A stretch of DNA of 34,526 nucleotides from the NCBI GenBank assembly GCA_013298545.1, contig JAAFIA010000052.1:1-34526 (forward strand), in the 5' to 3' direction. The notes below the pieces were generated by a model, which saw only the letters and a program-made list of their open reading frames with translations, did not search any database and was not told the DNA's origin. This document shows, in pieces, positions 8,745 to 18,388 of the stretch. Both the position numbers and the translations under genes were made by a program. This DNA comes from Bacteroidota bacterium. GTDB taxonomy: Bacteria > Bacteroidota > Bacteroidia > Palsa-965. Within the stretch, counting starts at the first letter, position 1. Each line of letters opens with the position of its first letter.

Positions 8745-9843
8745 CCATCAAGAATAAAAACTCTTTGTATTTGCCATCGCTGTTGATCCATTCATTTGTC
8801 CAACGCATTGCACCCATGACATTTTTTTTGTAGTCGATTTCTACCGCTTTGATGAGTTTGCCCGAATCGTTGAGTATCGAAAATAATTCTTCTTTTGTGG
8901 CACGTCCGCCCGAACTGTACGAAAGTAAAATATAACGTGCTTGTGTTTCGGCAATCAATTTTCGGATGGCTTCCATGGCAATAAATTTTCCCTGCTCATC
9001 TTTTCTAAATTCTTCAAACACAGAAGCAGCAACCGAATCGCGTGTGTCTTCGCGGCGGTTGACCTTTCCGAATAAGGTTGGTTTGTCGTTCTTGATAACC
9101 GAAGTCCAGATGTGGTAATACGATGAATAACGCACGCGACTTGGCGGCATTTTCTCATTGTTCGATCCATAAGGCGGATCGAAATAGGCGAGATCGAATT
9201 GGCGGTTTTTGATGGTGTCAAAAATATCGCCTTGTACCACCTCATGCTTGCCATCGCAGATAAACAATTCGGGTACGTGCAAAATCAATTCTTGATGCGA
9301 GCGCGGCGACCAATCGGCCAAATACGCCACAAAGTGTCCAAGCGTGCTATCGATTTTATCGAGCGCCAAAATCAAGCTCGTTAACACAACCGCTTTTTCA
9401 ATTTCATCCAAATTCAACCGATCGATTTCATCGCGAATCGCATCTAATTTTTTGGTGTTTTTTAATTGAAATGGTCGTTTATGTGTGTTCAAGTCATCGC
9501 CACCATAATATTCCGAAAACCAACCTGCGTAGCCTGTTAAGGCATTCAGATGATCGATGATTGGCTGATAATGTTTGGCGCTTTTTTGATTGAGCAAATA
9601 ACACGTAGCAAGTGTTTTCGACCATTCTGAAAGATCACTTGCAGTTGTGTTGAAACCCAATTTTGCGAATGCCTGACTCACCCGCGTTGAGCCACTGAAG
9701 CCATCGAGCACGGTGCTGACTTCCAAGCCAGAAACAAGATCCAGAATATGAGGAAGTAATTTGAGTTTAGAGCCAGCGTATTTGATGGCTTGTGTCGAAG
9801 GAATTTCCAACACGGTTGCATTTGTTTTATGAATAGCGCACAT
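8734..9843 (-). CDS. D12-class adenine-specific DNA methyltransferase (orphan)
   Basis: 369 aa. The AdoMet-binding motifs come in the order of the D12 (Dam-like, PF02086) class: KYAGSKLKLLPHI at 21-33, motif I DGFSGSTRVS at 47-56 and the catalytic DPPYG at 222-226. It should transfer a methyl group to the N6 of adenine in a short, unknown target. No restriction endonuclease is nearby, so it looks like an orphan methylase with a regulatory or protective role. Its ATG overlaps the rimK stop by one base (TAATG on the minus strand), so translation is probably coupled to rimK. It is the last gene of a leftward run that also holds the rimB-like gene. The link to ribosomal S6 modification is only positional. 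Confidence 0.88.
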   Translation of the reverse strand: MCAIHKTNATVLEIPSTQAIKYAGSKLKLLPHILDLVSGLEVSTVLDGFSGSTRVSQAFAKLGFNTTASDLSEWSKTLATCYLLNQKSAKHYQPIIDHLNALTGYAGWFSEYYGGDDLNTHKRPFQLKNTKKLDAIRDEIDRLNLDEIEKAVVLTSLILALDKIDSTLGHFVAYLADWSPRSHQELILHVPELFICDGKHEVVQGDIFDTIKNRQFDLAYFDPPYGSNNEKMPPSRVRYSSYYHIWTSVIKNDKPTLFGKVNRREDTRDSVAASVFEEFRKDEQGKFIAMEAIRKLIAETQARYILLSYSSGGRATKEELFSILNDSGKLIKAVEIDYKKNVMGAMRWTNEWINSDGKYKEFLFLMEKH

Positions 9844-10730
9844 TAGTGCAATTCCGAATGAAACTCATTGCGTTCCACCAACTCAATAATTTTTCCCGCA
9901 ATATCTACACCCGTTGCACCTTCAATGCCTTCAAGTCCAGGCGACGAATTGACTTCCATCACCAGCGGTCCACGTTTGCTTTGCAACATATCTACACCAG
10001 CAATGACAAGCCCTAATTTTTTTACTGCTTTGATTGCGGTTGCTTTTTCTGCTGCGGTGAGTTGAATGAGTGCCGCAGTTCCCCCGCGATGCAAGTTGGA
10101 GCGGAAATCGCCCGCCGCACCTTGCCTACGCATCGCACCAACAATTTGTCCATCTACGACAAATGCCCGAACATCGGCACCTTTCGCCTCCTCAATAAAT
10201 TCTTGCACCAAAATATTAATTTCGACATCTAAAAATGTTTCCAATACCGATTTGGCCGAGTTGCGCGTCTCCGCAAGAATAACACCAATGCCTTGCGTTC
10301 CCTCTAACAGTTTAATGACAACTGGCGCACCGCCCACTTGATTCAATACATAATCAATGTTGTTGGGATGATTGCAAAAAGCCGTCTTCGGCATACCAAT
10401 TCCCGCTTTCGCCAAGAGTTGCAAGCTCCGCAATTTATCGCGCGAACGTACGAGTGCTTGCGATTCAACCGTCGAAAAAACTTTCATCTGCTCAAACTGC
10501 CGAACAACTGCCGCGCCATAAAACGTAACACTCGCACCAATGCGTGGAATGATTGCATCGACAATCAACTCATGGCCTTTGTATAAAATTTGCGGACGAC
10601 TTTGCTCCACAACAAGCACGCATTTCTGATGATCGACAACCAACATTTCGTGGCCGCGTTGTTCGCCTGCCTGAACGAGACGTTTCGTCGAATAAAGATT
10701 TCCGTTACGAGAGAGAATGGCTATTTTCAT
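9843..10730 (-). CDS. rimK: Ribosomal protein S6 L-glutamate ligase family (ATP-grasp)
   Basis: 295 aa, the usual RimK length. It starts [15 protein letters not shown] and has typical ATP-grasp features: the [14 protein letters not shown] lysine/glycine loop, the [19 protein letters not shown] strand, the Arg/Asn-rich FRSNLHRGG segment and the metal-binding [14 protein letters not shown] near the C-terminus. RimK adds glutamate residues to the C-terminus of ribosomal protein S6 using ATP. Related enzymes use other amino-acid acceptors, so the substrate is inferred. Its start overlaps the stop of the RimB-like gene by 4 nt (ATGA), and its stop overlaps the methylase start by 1 nt, so the three genes form one translationally coupled unit. 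Confidence 0.93.
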   Translation of the reverse strand: MKIAILSRNGNLYSTKRLVQAGEQRGHEMLVVDHQKCVLVVEQSRPQILYKGHELIVDAIIPRIGASVTFYGAAVVRQFEQMKVFSTVESQALVRSRDKLRSLQLLAKAGIGMPKTAFCNHPNNIDYVLNQVGGAPVVIKLLEGTQGIGVILAETRNSAKSVLETFLDVEINILVQEFIEEAKGADVRAFVVDGQIVGAMRRQGAAGDFRSNLHRGGTAALIQLTAAEKATAIKAVKKLGLVIAGVDMLQSKRGPLVMEVNSSPGLEGIEGATGVDIAGKIIELVERNEFHSELH

Positions 10731-11221
10731 AAAGTAGGAGTTGCTGAATTTGTGGTGGAAAGTAAATCAATTCCGGCGACATCGACAATAAACCGATTGG
10801 CTAAAAGACGCCGACCAATTAAAACCGGATACCGCATATTACCCCGATCGGAAAGCGAAATAATGCACCGAATGGTACGCGTTCCCATGCGGATGCGCGT
10901 GCGTACAATGTACCGCAATTCCGATTCGCCAAACGAATTACGAATCTCTTTGCGATCAAATTGTGTAAATGTGTGGTCGCGTCCTTGATATTCGGGATGC
11001 GTTTCGTCAAGCAAGCGAAAAAATAAAACGCCATGCTCTTCGCGCACATGCGAACAATGCAAGGCCGTTGTGTATGCACCCGTATCAATTTTAGCGGTTA
11101 ACCCGAACAAATTGAGATCAGGAAATGCAACTACCTCACGTCGTCCAATAACTTGTTTTGGACGAATACGTTTTTTACGTTTCTTTTTTTTGCGTGAAGG
11201 CCCGTTGGATGTGTCCCACAT
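10727..11221 (-). CDS. RimB-like retropepsin-fold peptidase (ATP-dependent zinc protease family)
   Basis: 164 aa. The N-terminal 24 residues are very basic ([11 protein letters not shown]), followed by the family core: [12 protein letters not shown], then [13 protein letters not shown] with Asp46 in a DTGA motif like retroviral aspartyl proteases, and PVLIGRRLL near residue 145, the second flap of the fold. This is the PF05618/COG4067 family, often found beside rimK. In pseudomonads the RimB member acts with RimK on the S6 tail. The usual annotation 'ATP-dependent zinc protease' is not supported by any zinc motif here. On the minus strand a TATCTTTA box (plus-strand 11228-11235) with TTG 18 bp upstream resembles a promoter, but it abuts the ATG. 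Confidence 0.85.
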   Translation of the reverse strand: MWDTSNGPSRKKKKRKKRIRPKQVIGRREVVAFPDLNLFGLTAKIDTGAYTTALHCSHVREEHGVLFFRLLDETHPEYQGRDHTFTQFDRKEIRNSFGESELRYIVRTRIRMGTRTIRCIISLSDRGNMRYPVLIGRRLLANRFIVDVAGIDLLSTTNSATPTL

Positions 11222-11273
11222 AGATCATAAAGATAAAAAACGCATCCATATAGCAAGGAACAGCCTGCGAAAA

Positions 11274-11906
11274 TTATTTAGGTTTTATGTTTCGAGTTAC
11301 CCACAATGTCAACGAATTTTTCTCCTTGGGTAGATTCAGCTTCTCAATGATGTTGCGGCGATGCCCTTCAACCGTTTTTTCGGAAATGAAGAGCAAATCG
11401 GCAATCTGACGCGATGTTCGCTGATGGGCAATTAACTCCACAATTTTGCGCTCTGTTAAACTCAGTTTTTCCAATACACTATCGTAATCCGAAATATCAT
11501 GGATCAATTCACCAGCTAGTGACTTACTCAAATAACGCTCGCCACGACTTACTTCCGATAAACACTTCTCCAATTCGTCAAAAGCATGTTCTTTTAAAAC
11601 ATAACCAAACGCATTGTATGTTGCCGCATATTTATAAATCGACATTTCTTTATGCATGGTTACAAACACAACTTTTACAGGAATCTTTTTTTCATGTATC
11701 TGTTTTAAAACATCAATCCCATTCAATCCACTCATATTAATATCGAGTATTGCAATGTCTGGTAAATGCAGTTGAATCAGATTTAATGCGGTAATCCCAT
11801 TATCACAAGTTTCGACAACCGCATATCCGAGTGACTCAACAAAGCTTGACGTTCCGCGAAGGGTTAGTGGATGATCGTCTGCAATTAAAATGCGTGTTTT
11901 TTTCAT
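11274..11906 (-). CDS. NarL/LuxR-family response regulator
   Basis: 210 aa. The receiver domain (about 4-120) has the acidic pair DD at 10-11, the phospho-acceptor Asp55 in AILDINMSG, the switch Thr in FVTMHK and the conserved Lys in YVLKEHA. A LuxR-type helix-turn-helix occupies about 146-195 (LSLTERKIVELIA to VEGHRRNIIEKL). The ATG overlaps the stop of the histidine kinase gene by 4 nt, so the two are a co-translated pair. The last residues (KNSLTLWVTRNIKPK) show a basic tail. The target genes are not shown by sequence. The divergent TULIP-like operon is the nearest candidate. Confidence 0.93.
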   Translation of the reverse strand: MKKTRILIADDHPLTLRGTSSFVESLGYAVVETCDNGITALNLIQLHLPDIAILDINMSGLNGIDVLKQIHEKKIPVKVVFVTMHKEMSIYKYAATYNAFGYVLKEHAFDELEKCLSEVSRGERYLSKSLAGELIHDISDYDSVLEKLSLTERKIVELIAHQRTSRQIADLLFISEKTVEGHRRNIIEKLNLPKEKNSLTLWVTRNIKPK

Positions 11907-13525
11907 GTATAAATTTCGATGGTTATGATTGTTCCATGCTTATTGGATTCAATATTAGCCTTTCCTCCAATGGCTTCACTGCGTTCGATGATATTGTGAA
12001 GACCAAAAGAATCGGCATGTATTAATTTTTTGTCCACATCAAAACCTGTTCCATTATCGCGAATTTCGACTTGTACCGTTTTTGATGTTTCTTGAATGGT
12101 AATTTTAGCAGCATGAGCGTTGGCATATTTAATCGTATTGGTCATTGCTTCTTGTACAATACGATAAATTTGCAATTCAGAAAATGAAGGAAGTCCTCCC
12201 GCATAATCGATGTCTAAGCTAATCACAAATTGATCTGTTTGTTGAATCCGCTCCGCTAATTGTTCAATACTAATTTTCAAGCCCAATGTTTCAAACATGG
12301 CCGGATGTAAGTTTCGGCTTATACTGCGGATATTATTGATGATGGTATCAATCTGATTGTTTGATCCGCCTGAACGATCCTGTATTGTACGTTTCAGGCT
12401 GAGTAAATCATGACTAATCTCGTCGTGAAGATCAGTTGCAATGCGCTTGCGCTCCTCTTCAATGCGCTGAATCAACTGGTTGGTATATTTAATTTGCGAT
12501 AAATTGTGCTGCTTGATTTTTTGACGACTTCGCCAAACAAAATAGAATAGAATTCCAAACAAAATCAATATCAAACTTACAATGAGTAAAGCAATGAATG
12601 TGTTTTTTTGGCGAAGCACCTGCCCATCAAATAGAATTTGCTGTTGCTGCTTTTCGAGCTGAAATTTTTTGTCAAGCTCCGATAACTGAATCAAGTTTTC
12701 TTTCTCACGATATAATAAATTAATCGAATCGAGACGGCTAGTAGCGACTAATATCTTCGCCGATTTTTTTTGTTCCCGTGCAAGCAATAAAGCTACTTCG
12801 GCAGTATAATGTTTGTATTTTAAAATACCACACGAATCGGCTTGTGTCATCGAATTGTTGAATGCACGTTGCTCTTTAACAGAATCATTCATGGCCGCAT
12901 ACAATTGCATTTGTTTGCAATAAACCATCGGCAGATCGCATGGACTAGACTTTTTCATTCGTTCAATAGCCAGCATATACTGTTGTTCTGCTTGTAGGTA
13001 TGCCTTCTTCAAATACATACTATACCCTTCGAGTATCCATAGTTTTGAGCGATCTTCATCATTGAGGTATAAATATTTTTTTTCTTTCAAAATGGCAATT
13101 AAGCTATCTGCACGGCCAAATTGTTGCAGATCAAAATAAGCCATCGACTTTTGTGCTAAAATATTGTTTTCAAAAAAAAGTTGTTTATCTGTTTGCTTGC
13201 CATGAACAAGCGCAGAATCTAAATAAATTAAGACATGATCGTAATCAAAAAGACGTTTGTATGTGAATGAAAGATTCAGATAACCGTAATACAACTCTTC
13301 TGGACTGTTTTTATGACGTTCTAAGTATTGTCTGATGAGTGTGATGGAAGAGTCGTATTGTAACTCATTATTATACAGATAAACTTGTTTTTCTAAATCA
13401 AGGCCCGTTGTAGGAATATGGGTGAATTCACCTACACGAGAAGATTTGTTTTCGCAGCCTATTTGTATCCATGTTGCGAAACAGATGAAAAGCAAAACAA
13501 CAGAGTATGGTGCAAAAAAGCGCAT
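11903..13525 (-). CDS. TPR-like sensor histidine kinase (HisKA_3 / NarX type)
   Basis: 540 aa. The N-terminal hydrophobic segment ends with Cys24 (WIQIGC), a possible but imperfect lipobox. Residues about 40-300 are an alpha-helical, TPR-like sensor region rich in Tyr/Leu pairs, and probably periplasmic. A single membrane span lies at about 309-332 (FIALLIVSLILILFGILF). The kinase core follows, with the HisKA_3 helix RIATDLHDEISHDLL (phospho-acceptor His) and an HATPase domain: EAMTNTIKYANAH (N box), DNGTGFD (G1) and FGLHNIIERSEAIGG (G2). It should phosphorylate the downstream NarL-type regulator. The signal sensed is unknown. It is divergent from the operon starting at 13706, with 180 bp between the start codons. 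Confidence 0.9.
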   Translation of the reverse strand: MRFFAPYSVVLLFICFATWIQIGCENKSSRVGEFTHIPTTGLDLEKQVYLYNNELQYDSSITLIRQYLERHKNSPEELYYGYLNLSFTYKRLFDYDHVLIYLDSALVHGKQTDKQLFFENNILAQKSMAYFDLQQFGRADSLIAILKEKKYLYLNDEDRSKLWILEGYSMYLKKAYLQAEQQYMLAIERMKKSSPCDLPMVYCKQMQLYAAMNDSVKEQRAFNNSMTQADSCGILKYKHYTAEVALLLAREQKKSAKILVATSRLDSINLLYREKENLIQLSELDKKFQLEKQQQQILFDGQVLRQKNTFIALLIVSLILILFGILFYFVWRSRQKIKQHNLSQIKYTNQLIQRIEEERKRIATDLHDEISHDLLSLKRTIQDRSGGSNNQIDTIINNIRSISRNLHPAMFETLGLKISIEQLAERIQQTDQFVISLDIDYAGGLPSFSELQIYRIVQEAMTNTIKYANAHAAKITIQETSKTVQVEIRDNGTGFDVDKKLIHADSFGLHNIIERSEAIGGKANIESNKHGTIITIEIYT

Positions 13526-13605
13526 AATAAGTTCAACCGATAAATTAAAAATAGATTCTAAAAGTACAAGATTTTGATCGTCTATTGTCTAAGAAAACCA
13601 AAAGG

Positions 13606-13619
13606 AAGGGTTTACCCTT
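13606..13619. promoter_or_regulatory. 14-bp palindrome, candidate operator between divergent operons
   Basis: AAGGGT-TT-ACCCTT is a perfect inverted repeat in the divergent interval between the histidine kinase gene and the three-gene TULIP-like operon. It overlaps a TTG at 13618-13620 that lies 15 bp upstream of the -7-like TCTATTTG (13636-13643). NarL-type regulators usually bind short inverted repeats, so this could be a site for the adjacent regulator. That is inference only. Confidence 0.35.
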
Positions 13620-13705
13620 GGTGAAAAACAAAAATTCTATTTGTATTGTTGCAGCAATTTATCCCCAAACCCAAAATCGCAGATCAAAGACTACAAAAAA
13701 GCAAT

Positions 13706-15541
13706 ATGAACGCCAACCTCGGACTGTTTGACATGATTTTAGCACTCTCTGCTAATAAAATAAATGCTCAATTTCAATTTCTGTTTAATCAAAAAAAAAT
13801 CCCAACACAATGGTGTTTTTTAACAGACCGTTCTGGCAAACATACCCTAAGAGCCAATCCAAACGATAAAGATGAGTTTAATAACTTTAAATCAGTTTTA
13901 AACTTATGGACAACCAATAGCAATGTGTTGAAACAAGAGATAGAAACAATCACACAAAAAATTGATGCGGAAAAAATAAAAGGAAAATCAGCTATCTATT
14001 ACGACTTGTTAGAACAAAAGCAAGCACTTATTGATCGCAAAGAGCAATTGATGCAAATACAACACGAGTACGAATGCGGAATAGATGTTCAAATAGATGC
14101 TCCAATAATTGATATTTTAAATGACAAACCGAATGAGTTGCTCTTTAAAATTCCGATTCGATCAGGTAATCTGTATTATAATAATGGTGCTGAAATAAAA
14201 TTATTTTCACTTACGAGTTGTGTATATGCATTTCATGTTGCCATTGGTAACAAAATAGCGTATAAAACAGATTTGCTGAAAATGGTTGAGTTAAATAAAA
14301 TGCCGGAAAATACAGTTGCCGACGAAGAAATTAAAACATACATCATAACCGAAATCACAGATAATTTATTTGATATTCAAGCACTATTTTTAGATTTTAC
14401 AAATACCAATATCAGCCAGTACGATAAAGCTAAGAGTAATTTGCCGACTGAGGTTTTTGCAGCAACGAGTTTGCAATTGACGCTTACCAACTATTTTTCA
14501 ACGTTGCCGACGAGCGACAATCCCTATATCTTGGGATTCAATATAAGTCGTAAAAACGCTCAGAAAATAGATGCTTTATTTGAGGCCACAACCGTTAAAT
14601 ACACAACATCATATAGCCGCAACAAAGGAGATCGCTATCATGCGTTCAATTTTTTGATGCAAACAAATGGTCATGAATTGCCAAAAGATGGACGTGCTGG
14701 TGTTTTGCCTCAAAGCATGATTGAACTTGCCAATGACCAATCAGCTACGGTAAATGGTGTCTTTGGCATTAATTATGAAATTTTCAAAGAAGTATATGTG
14801 GAAAAAAATTTACTCGTAGAATTGAAAAATCGGTTGAGCTTAAAAATATCAAGCAACTTTCAAAATTACGAAGTAACTCGAAAAATGCTCGATAACCACA
14901 GAATGGAATTTGGCATTAGCAAAGAAAATTTTTTCTTAAACCTGATATATAAAAATTTTAATATCCGTTCGGGAGACGCAGAGAAAAAGGGATTGCTTTT
15001 AGAATGGGATATTGAGGTAAGCGGAAAATCGCATCGAGAAGTGCCCAAAAAAATACTAGGTATTGAAATTGGTACTATTGCTATGTATCAGGCATTTTCT
15101 ACCAATGGTCGTTTTGAAATAGAGGGAAAAAAAGCTCGACAAGGCACATTTTCTGTCTTGATTTCTGCTTCTGAAAGAGGGAAATTGTTTATCGAGACGA
15201 GCACACAAACTCCAATCGTTGCTAAAGAAACAGAAACCCCTCAATATTACAACGAACAAGACCGAACAAAAGATACACTCTTATCAGTCGCACATCTGTT
15301 TACTGGCGAAATAGTTACGGTGTTGAAACAAATCGAAAACGCAAAAATATTCCACATCGAGATTAGTGAAAAAGATTTCGAGCAGTTAAAACTCGACGAC
15401 CTTGGTGAGCTTTCGAATAAAGTGATTTTACCCGGTAGCAACACATTTGCATTCAAAACACTCCGGTTACTCAATGGCCAAAAAGATGCTCAAGATGCCG
15501 TCTTGTTTGACATCACGTATGCGCCAATTCAAAAAAAATAA
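13706..15541 (+). CDS. P47/OrfX-like (TULIP superfamily) protein, putative
   Basis: 611 aa from ATG 13706. A TTG 60 bp upstream is in frame, but its added 20 residues look random. There is no signal peptide. Two signatures recall the P47/OrfX proteins of clostridial neurotoxin clusters, which belong to the tubular lipid-binding (TULIP) superfamily: the N-terminal strand-helix FDMILALSANKINAQF (8-23), like the 'WD-x-hydrophobic-x-N-x-hydrophobic' opening, and a central block with HAFNFLMQTNGHELP (312-326) followed by GVFGINYEIFKEVYV (351-365). The region around 75-115 is a charged coiled-coil-like stretch. In known members the function is lipid binding or assisting toxins, with no enzymatic activity. 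The gene is first of a tight three-gene operon (5-bp and 7-bp gaps). The assignment comes from motif recall without a search. Confidence 0.6.
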   Translation: MNANLGLFDMILALSANKINAQFQFLFNQKKIPTQWCFLTDRSGKHTLRANPNDKDEFNNFKSVLNLWTTNSNVLKQEIETITQKIDAEKIKGKSAIYYDLLEQKQALIDRKEQLMQIQHEYECGIDVQIDAPIIDILNDKPNELLFKIPIRSGNLYYNNGAEIKLFSLTSCVYAFHVAIGNKIAYKTDLLKMVELNKMPENTVADEEIKTYIITEITDNLFDIQALFLDFTNTNISQYDKAKSNLPTEVFAATSLQLTLTNYFSTLPTSDNPYILGFNISRKNAQKIDALFEATTVKYTTSYSRNKGDRYHAFNFLMQTNGHELPKDGRAGVLPQSMIELANDQSATVNGVFGINYEIFKEVYVEKNLLVELKNRLSLKISSNFQNYEVTRKMLDNHRMEFGISKENFFLNLIYKNFNIRSGDAEKKGLLLEWDIEVSGKSHREVPKKILGIEIGTIAMYQAFSTNGRFEIEGKKARQGTFSVLISASERGKLFIETSTQTPIVAKETETPQYYNEQDRTKDTLLSVAHLFTGEIVTVLKQIENAKIFHIEISEKDFEQLKLDDLGELSNKVILPGSNTFAFKTLRLLNGQKDAQDAVLFDITYAPIQKK

Positions 15542-15546
15542 AAACA

Positions 15547-18381
15547 ATGGAACAGAAACATACATTCACTTGCAATTCAGGTGTAACCGTCGATTATCAT
15601 TCCATTTTGATGGAAAACCAAGTAACGGAAGGCCCAATCGATGCCGCAAAAGAAATACAGGCTATTAAACATGACGAAGATCACGCCGCCGTTTTTTTTA
15701 TTGACAAAGACAATAAATTAGTTGTCGTTGGAACATCTGGGCAAGAACAGTCTGGATGGAAAAAAAACACTATTTCTGCAAAAGAATATGTAGTTACTGC
15801 ATTTTCAGTTTATCACAACACAGCAAAGCAAACCATTCGGATTGTCTATGCGTACCGAAATAATTCTGGCCGAAGCGAATTGCTCGTATCGACAGAGTTG
15901 GACTTAAATACGATCAATTATGAAGTTTGGGATGAGCATTTTAAATGGAAAACAAAAAACCTAGAACGCAACGAACGATCTATCAATAAGATCTATCTCG
16001 ATGAACAAGGTTGTCTATTCGCCACGTATCATCCGGCTACAGATGCGGCATATCATTATTTCAAGTACGACGAACAACCGCACTCATTTACCATCATGGA
16101 AAATGGAGCAAAATTTATTCAACTCGCACTTGGTCGTGTAGCCGATTATGTTGGTGTTTTTGGTTTATACGATATTGGTAATGCAAGAACCATGGCTTTT
16201 CAAGCAATTGAAAAAGATCAATACGGCGAAATCCTTCAATTTCGTTACAGTACCGGAGCCGTAATCAATCGTTTTGATCTAGTTGTTGGTGATGATCGAA
16301 ATAGCATGCTCTTTACTTCAGGAAATGGAATCTATTTATTTGACAATACTGCGGACGAAGATGTAGAACCTATTTTGATTACACCCCAACATGATAATAT
16401 TGTATTTAAGCATATTGACGTTTCTAAGCAAAACGAAGAAACGAGTATTTGGGTTGTCGGAGAATCGAAACAAGGAAATAGCCTTTACTTTATTACTAAT
16501 CGAGATACAGATGCGAACGGTAATATTTCGGTAGCAACCAATCATTGGACACGCCCAATGCCGATGCACGAGTGTGTAAATGAGTTTGACAGCATTAAAG
16601 GAAAAAATTTGAACAATCAACTTTTTCTCCTTGGACAAACGACATATACTGCAACACCCTGCTTGATTCATTTTTGGCAAGATGCTGTTACATCAAATTG
16701 GTTTGAACAATCAATCAATCTTAGTAGTCTAAATGAATACATTGACATTGAGTCATATACATTAGATCTCGTATTCTCGGCAGATAATCCAACAGTCTTG
16801 TTTCAAAAAACAGTGCAAGTATCTTCCGAAGAAAACACAACACTTTATATCAATAATCAAAAATATTTTTTGTTTGGTGGGAAAGAAGTAAGCATACCAG
16901 TTGATTTAGGAAAAATGAATATTATTTATCCTACGCAAAGTTTAACTTGTCCGAAATTGATTTTCCGTTCAGACTTGTTTGATTCAGCACTTGCAATCGA
17001 TCCGTCAAAAGGTTTGATCGAGAAACTTGCTGAAAAACTAGGTAGTGCCGACCAAATTAAACAGGCTAAAACAAACCGTTCACAACCCTTACTCGAGAGT
17101 GGAATGGATGAAGAAGCGGTTCAACAGGTTGCATCAGCAATTACGCAGATGGCAGATCTTGCTAACACATTAGATAACGCAAGCCCACAATCAACTACCG
17201 TCAAACATGCTACAATAAAGACAAGGGAACACGATAAAGATGGCTTAATAAAAATGAACTTTCGCTTTGCGAATTCACCTCCAAGTATGGTGCTTGGTGG
17301 TATTATTGAGAGTACTTGGGATGGAACGAAACACATTGCCGGAAGAACTTGGGATGGGACAACGTATGTTGCAGGAAAAGCATGGAATGGTGCAAAAAAT
17401 GCAGCTGGAGATATTATCCACGCAATAAAAAAAGGATTCATCACAATCACCAATTTTGTGGTTGAGAAAACACGCGCAGGATATAATATTGTCTTGAAAA
17501 TTGGAAATGAAGTTGTCAAATTTGTTGTGAAAACAGCCAAAGCCATTGGTCAGTTTGCGGAACGTATTTTTGAAAAAATTAAAATTGCATTCAAAAAATT
17601 ATATGAATTCCTAGCTTTTCTTTTTGATTGGAAAGATATACTGGTAACCAAAAATGCCATCAAAGGATTCACGCTAGCTATGTTTGACGGATTTGAAGAA
17701 AACGTACATAAACTCCAAGATAAAGTAGATGTTTATTTGAAGGAGATTGAAGATTTCGTTAATCCCGGATTTGAATACGAGAACACAACATTCGAAGTGG
17801 AAAGATTAAAACCGAAATCATCAAACGATAGCCGTATGATGTGGATCGACAGTAAAAAAGAACATTTGAGTAAAACAAGCAATGGTAAAGGAAGTATATT
17901 AAACACGCTTCCCGATGCTGTTCAAGAGCCTATTGTAGGTGCATTGAACGAGTTAATGCCTTATTTTACTAAATACAAAAGTTTATTTAGTAATGCATTT
18001 TCGGGAATTGCAGATGAGTTTATGAAACTTTTTAAAGGCGAAATTAATGTCTTAGATTTTCTTAAATACTTCGTTCGTGCTATTGCAACAATTTGTGTCT
18101 CATTTGTGCGCGACATCATTCGCATCATCTTCAAAGCCATACGCGCGCTTATTCGTGCTGTGCGCGATGTATTAAACGATTCGATTGAAATTCCTTTCTT
18201 CTCTGCATTATACGAAAAAATTTCAGGTAGCAAGTTTAGCATCCTCGATGCACTGAGCTTGCTCATTGCCATTCCAACAACAATAGCCTATAAAATTGGC
18301 GAAGGCGAAGCGCCCTTCCATGCCAAAAACGAAAAACAATTTATTGAATCAGGTAAAGCCATCTTTGCCCTAACAACTTAA
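15547..18381 (+). CDS. Large protein: beta-propeller-like N-half, amphipathic helical C-half; function unknown
   Basis: 944 aa, no signal peptide. Residues about 1-480 are beta-rich with recurring strand pairs (AAVFFIDKDNKLVVVG, IRIVYAYRN, SMLFTSGNGIYLF, SLYFITNRD, QLFLLGQTTY), compatible with a beta-propeller. Residues about 500-580 are polar and helical. At 590-622 there are three consecutive 11-residue repeats (TWDGTKHIAGR, TWDGTTYVAGK, AWNGAKNAAGD). Then come long amphipathic helices (about 625-760) with a conserved-looking LFDWKDILVTKNAI segment, and a second hydrophobic helix group at about 845-935. I do not recognise a named family. The 11-residue amphipathic repeats and hydrophobic helices suggest membrane association or pore formation. 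It sits 5 bp after the TULIP-like gene and 7 bp before a membrane-protein gene, so the three products probably work together. Confidence 0.65.
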   Translation: MEQKHTFTCNSGVTVDYHSILMENQVTEGPIDAAKEIQAIKHDEDHAAVFFIDKDNKLVVVGTSGQEQSGWKKNTISAKEYVVTAFSVYHNTAKQTIRIVYAYRNNSGRSELLVSTELDLNTINYEVWDEHFKWKTKNLERNERSINKIYLDEQGCLFATYHPATDAAYHYFKYDEQPHSFTIMENGAKFIQLALGRVADYVGVFGLYDIGNARTMAFQAIEKDQYGEILQFRYSTGAVINRFDLVVGDDRNSMLFTSGNGIYLFDNTADEDVEPILITPQHDNIVFKHIDVSKQNEETSIWVVGESKQGNSLYFITNRDTDANGNISVATNHWTRPMPMHECVNEFDSIKGKNLNNQLFLLGQTTYTATPCLIHFWQDAVTSNWFEQSINLSSLNEYIDIESYTLDLVFSADNPTVLFQKTVQVSSEENTTLYINNQKYFLFGGKEVSIPVDLGKMNIIYPTQSLTCPKLIFRSDLFDSALAIDPSKGLIEKLAEKLGSADQIKQAKTNRSQPLLESGMDEEAVQQVASAITQMADLANTLDNASPQSTTVKHATIKTREHDKDGLIKMNFRFANSPPSMVLGGIIESTWDGTKHIAGRTWDGTTYVAGKAWNGAKNAAGDIIHAIKKGFITITNFVVEKTRAGYNIVLKIGNEVVKFVVKTAKAIGQFAERIFEKIKIAFKKLYEFLAFLFDWKDILVTKNAIKGFTLAMFDGFEENVHKLQDKVDVYLKEIEDFVNPGFEYENTTFEVERLKPKSSNDSRMMWIDSKKEHLSKTSNGKGSILNTLPDAVQEPIVGALNELMPYFTKYKSLFSNAFSGIADEFMKLFKGEINVLDFLKYFVRAIATICVSFVRDIIRIIFKAIRALIRAVRDVLNDSIEIPFFSALYEKISGSKFSILDALSLLIAIPTTIAYKIGEGEAPFHAKNEKQFIESGKAIFALTT

Positions 18382-18388
18382 AATCAAC

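Noticed and set aside
13646-13705. TTG start for the TULIP-like protein
   Set aside because: It overlaps the promoter-like region and the extra residues look random; ATG 13706 is preferred.
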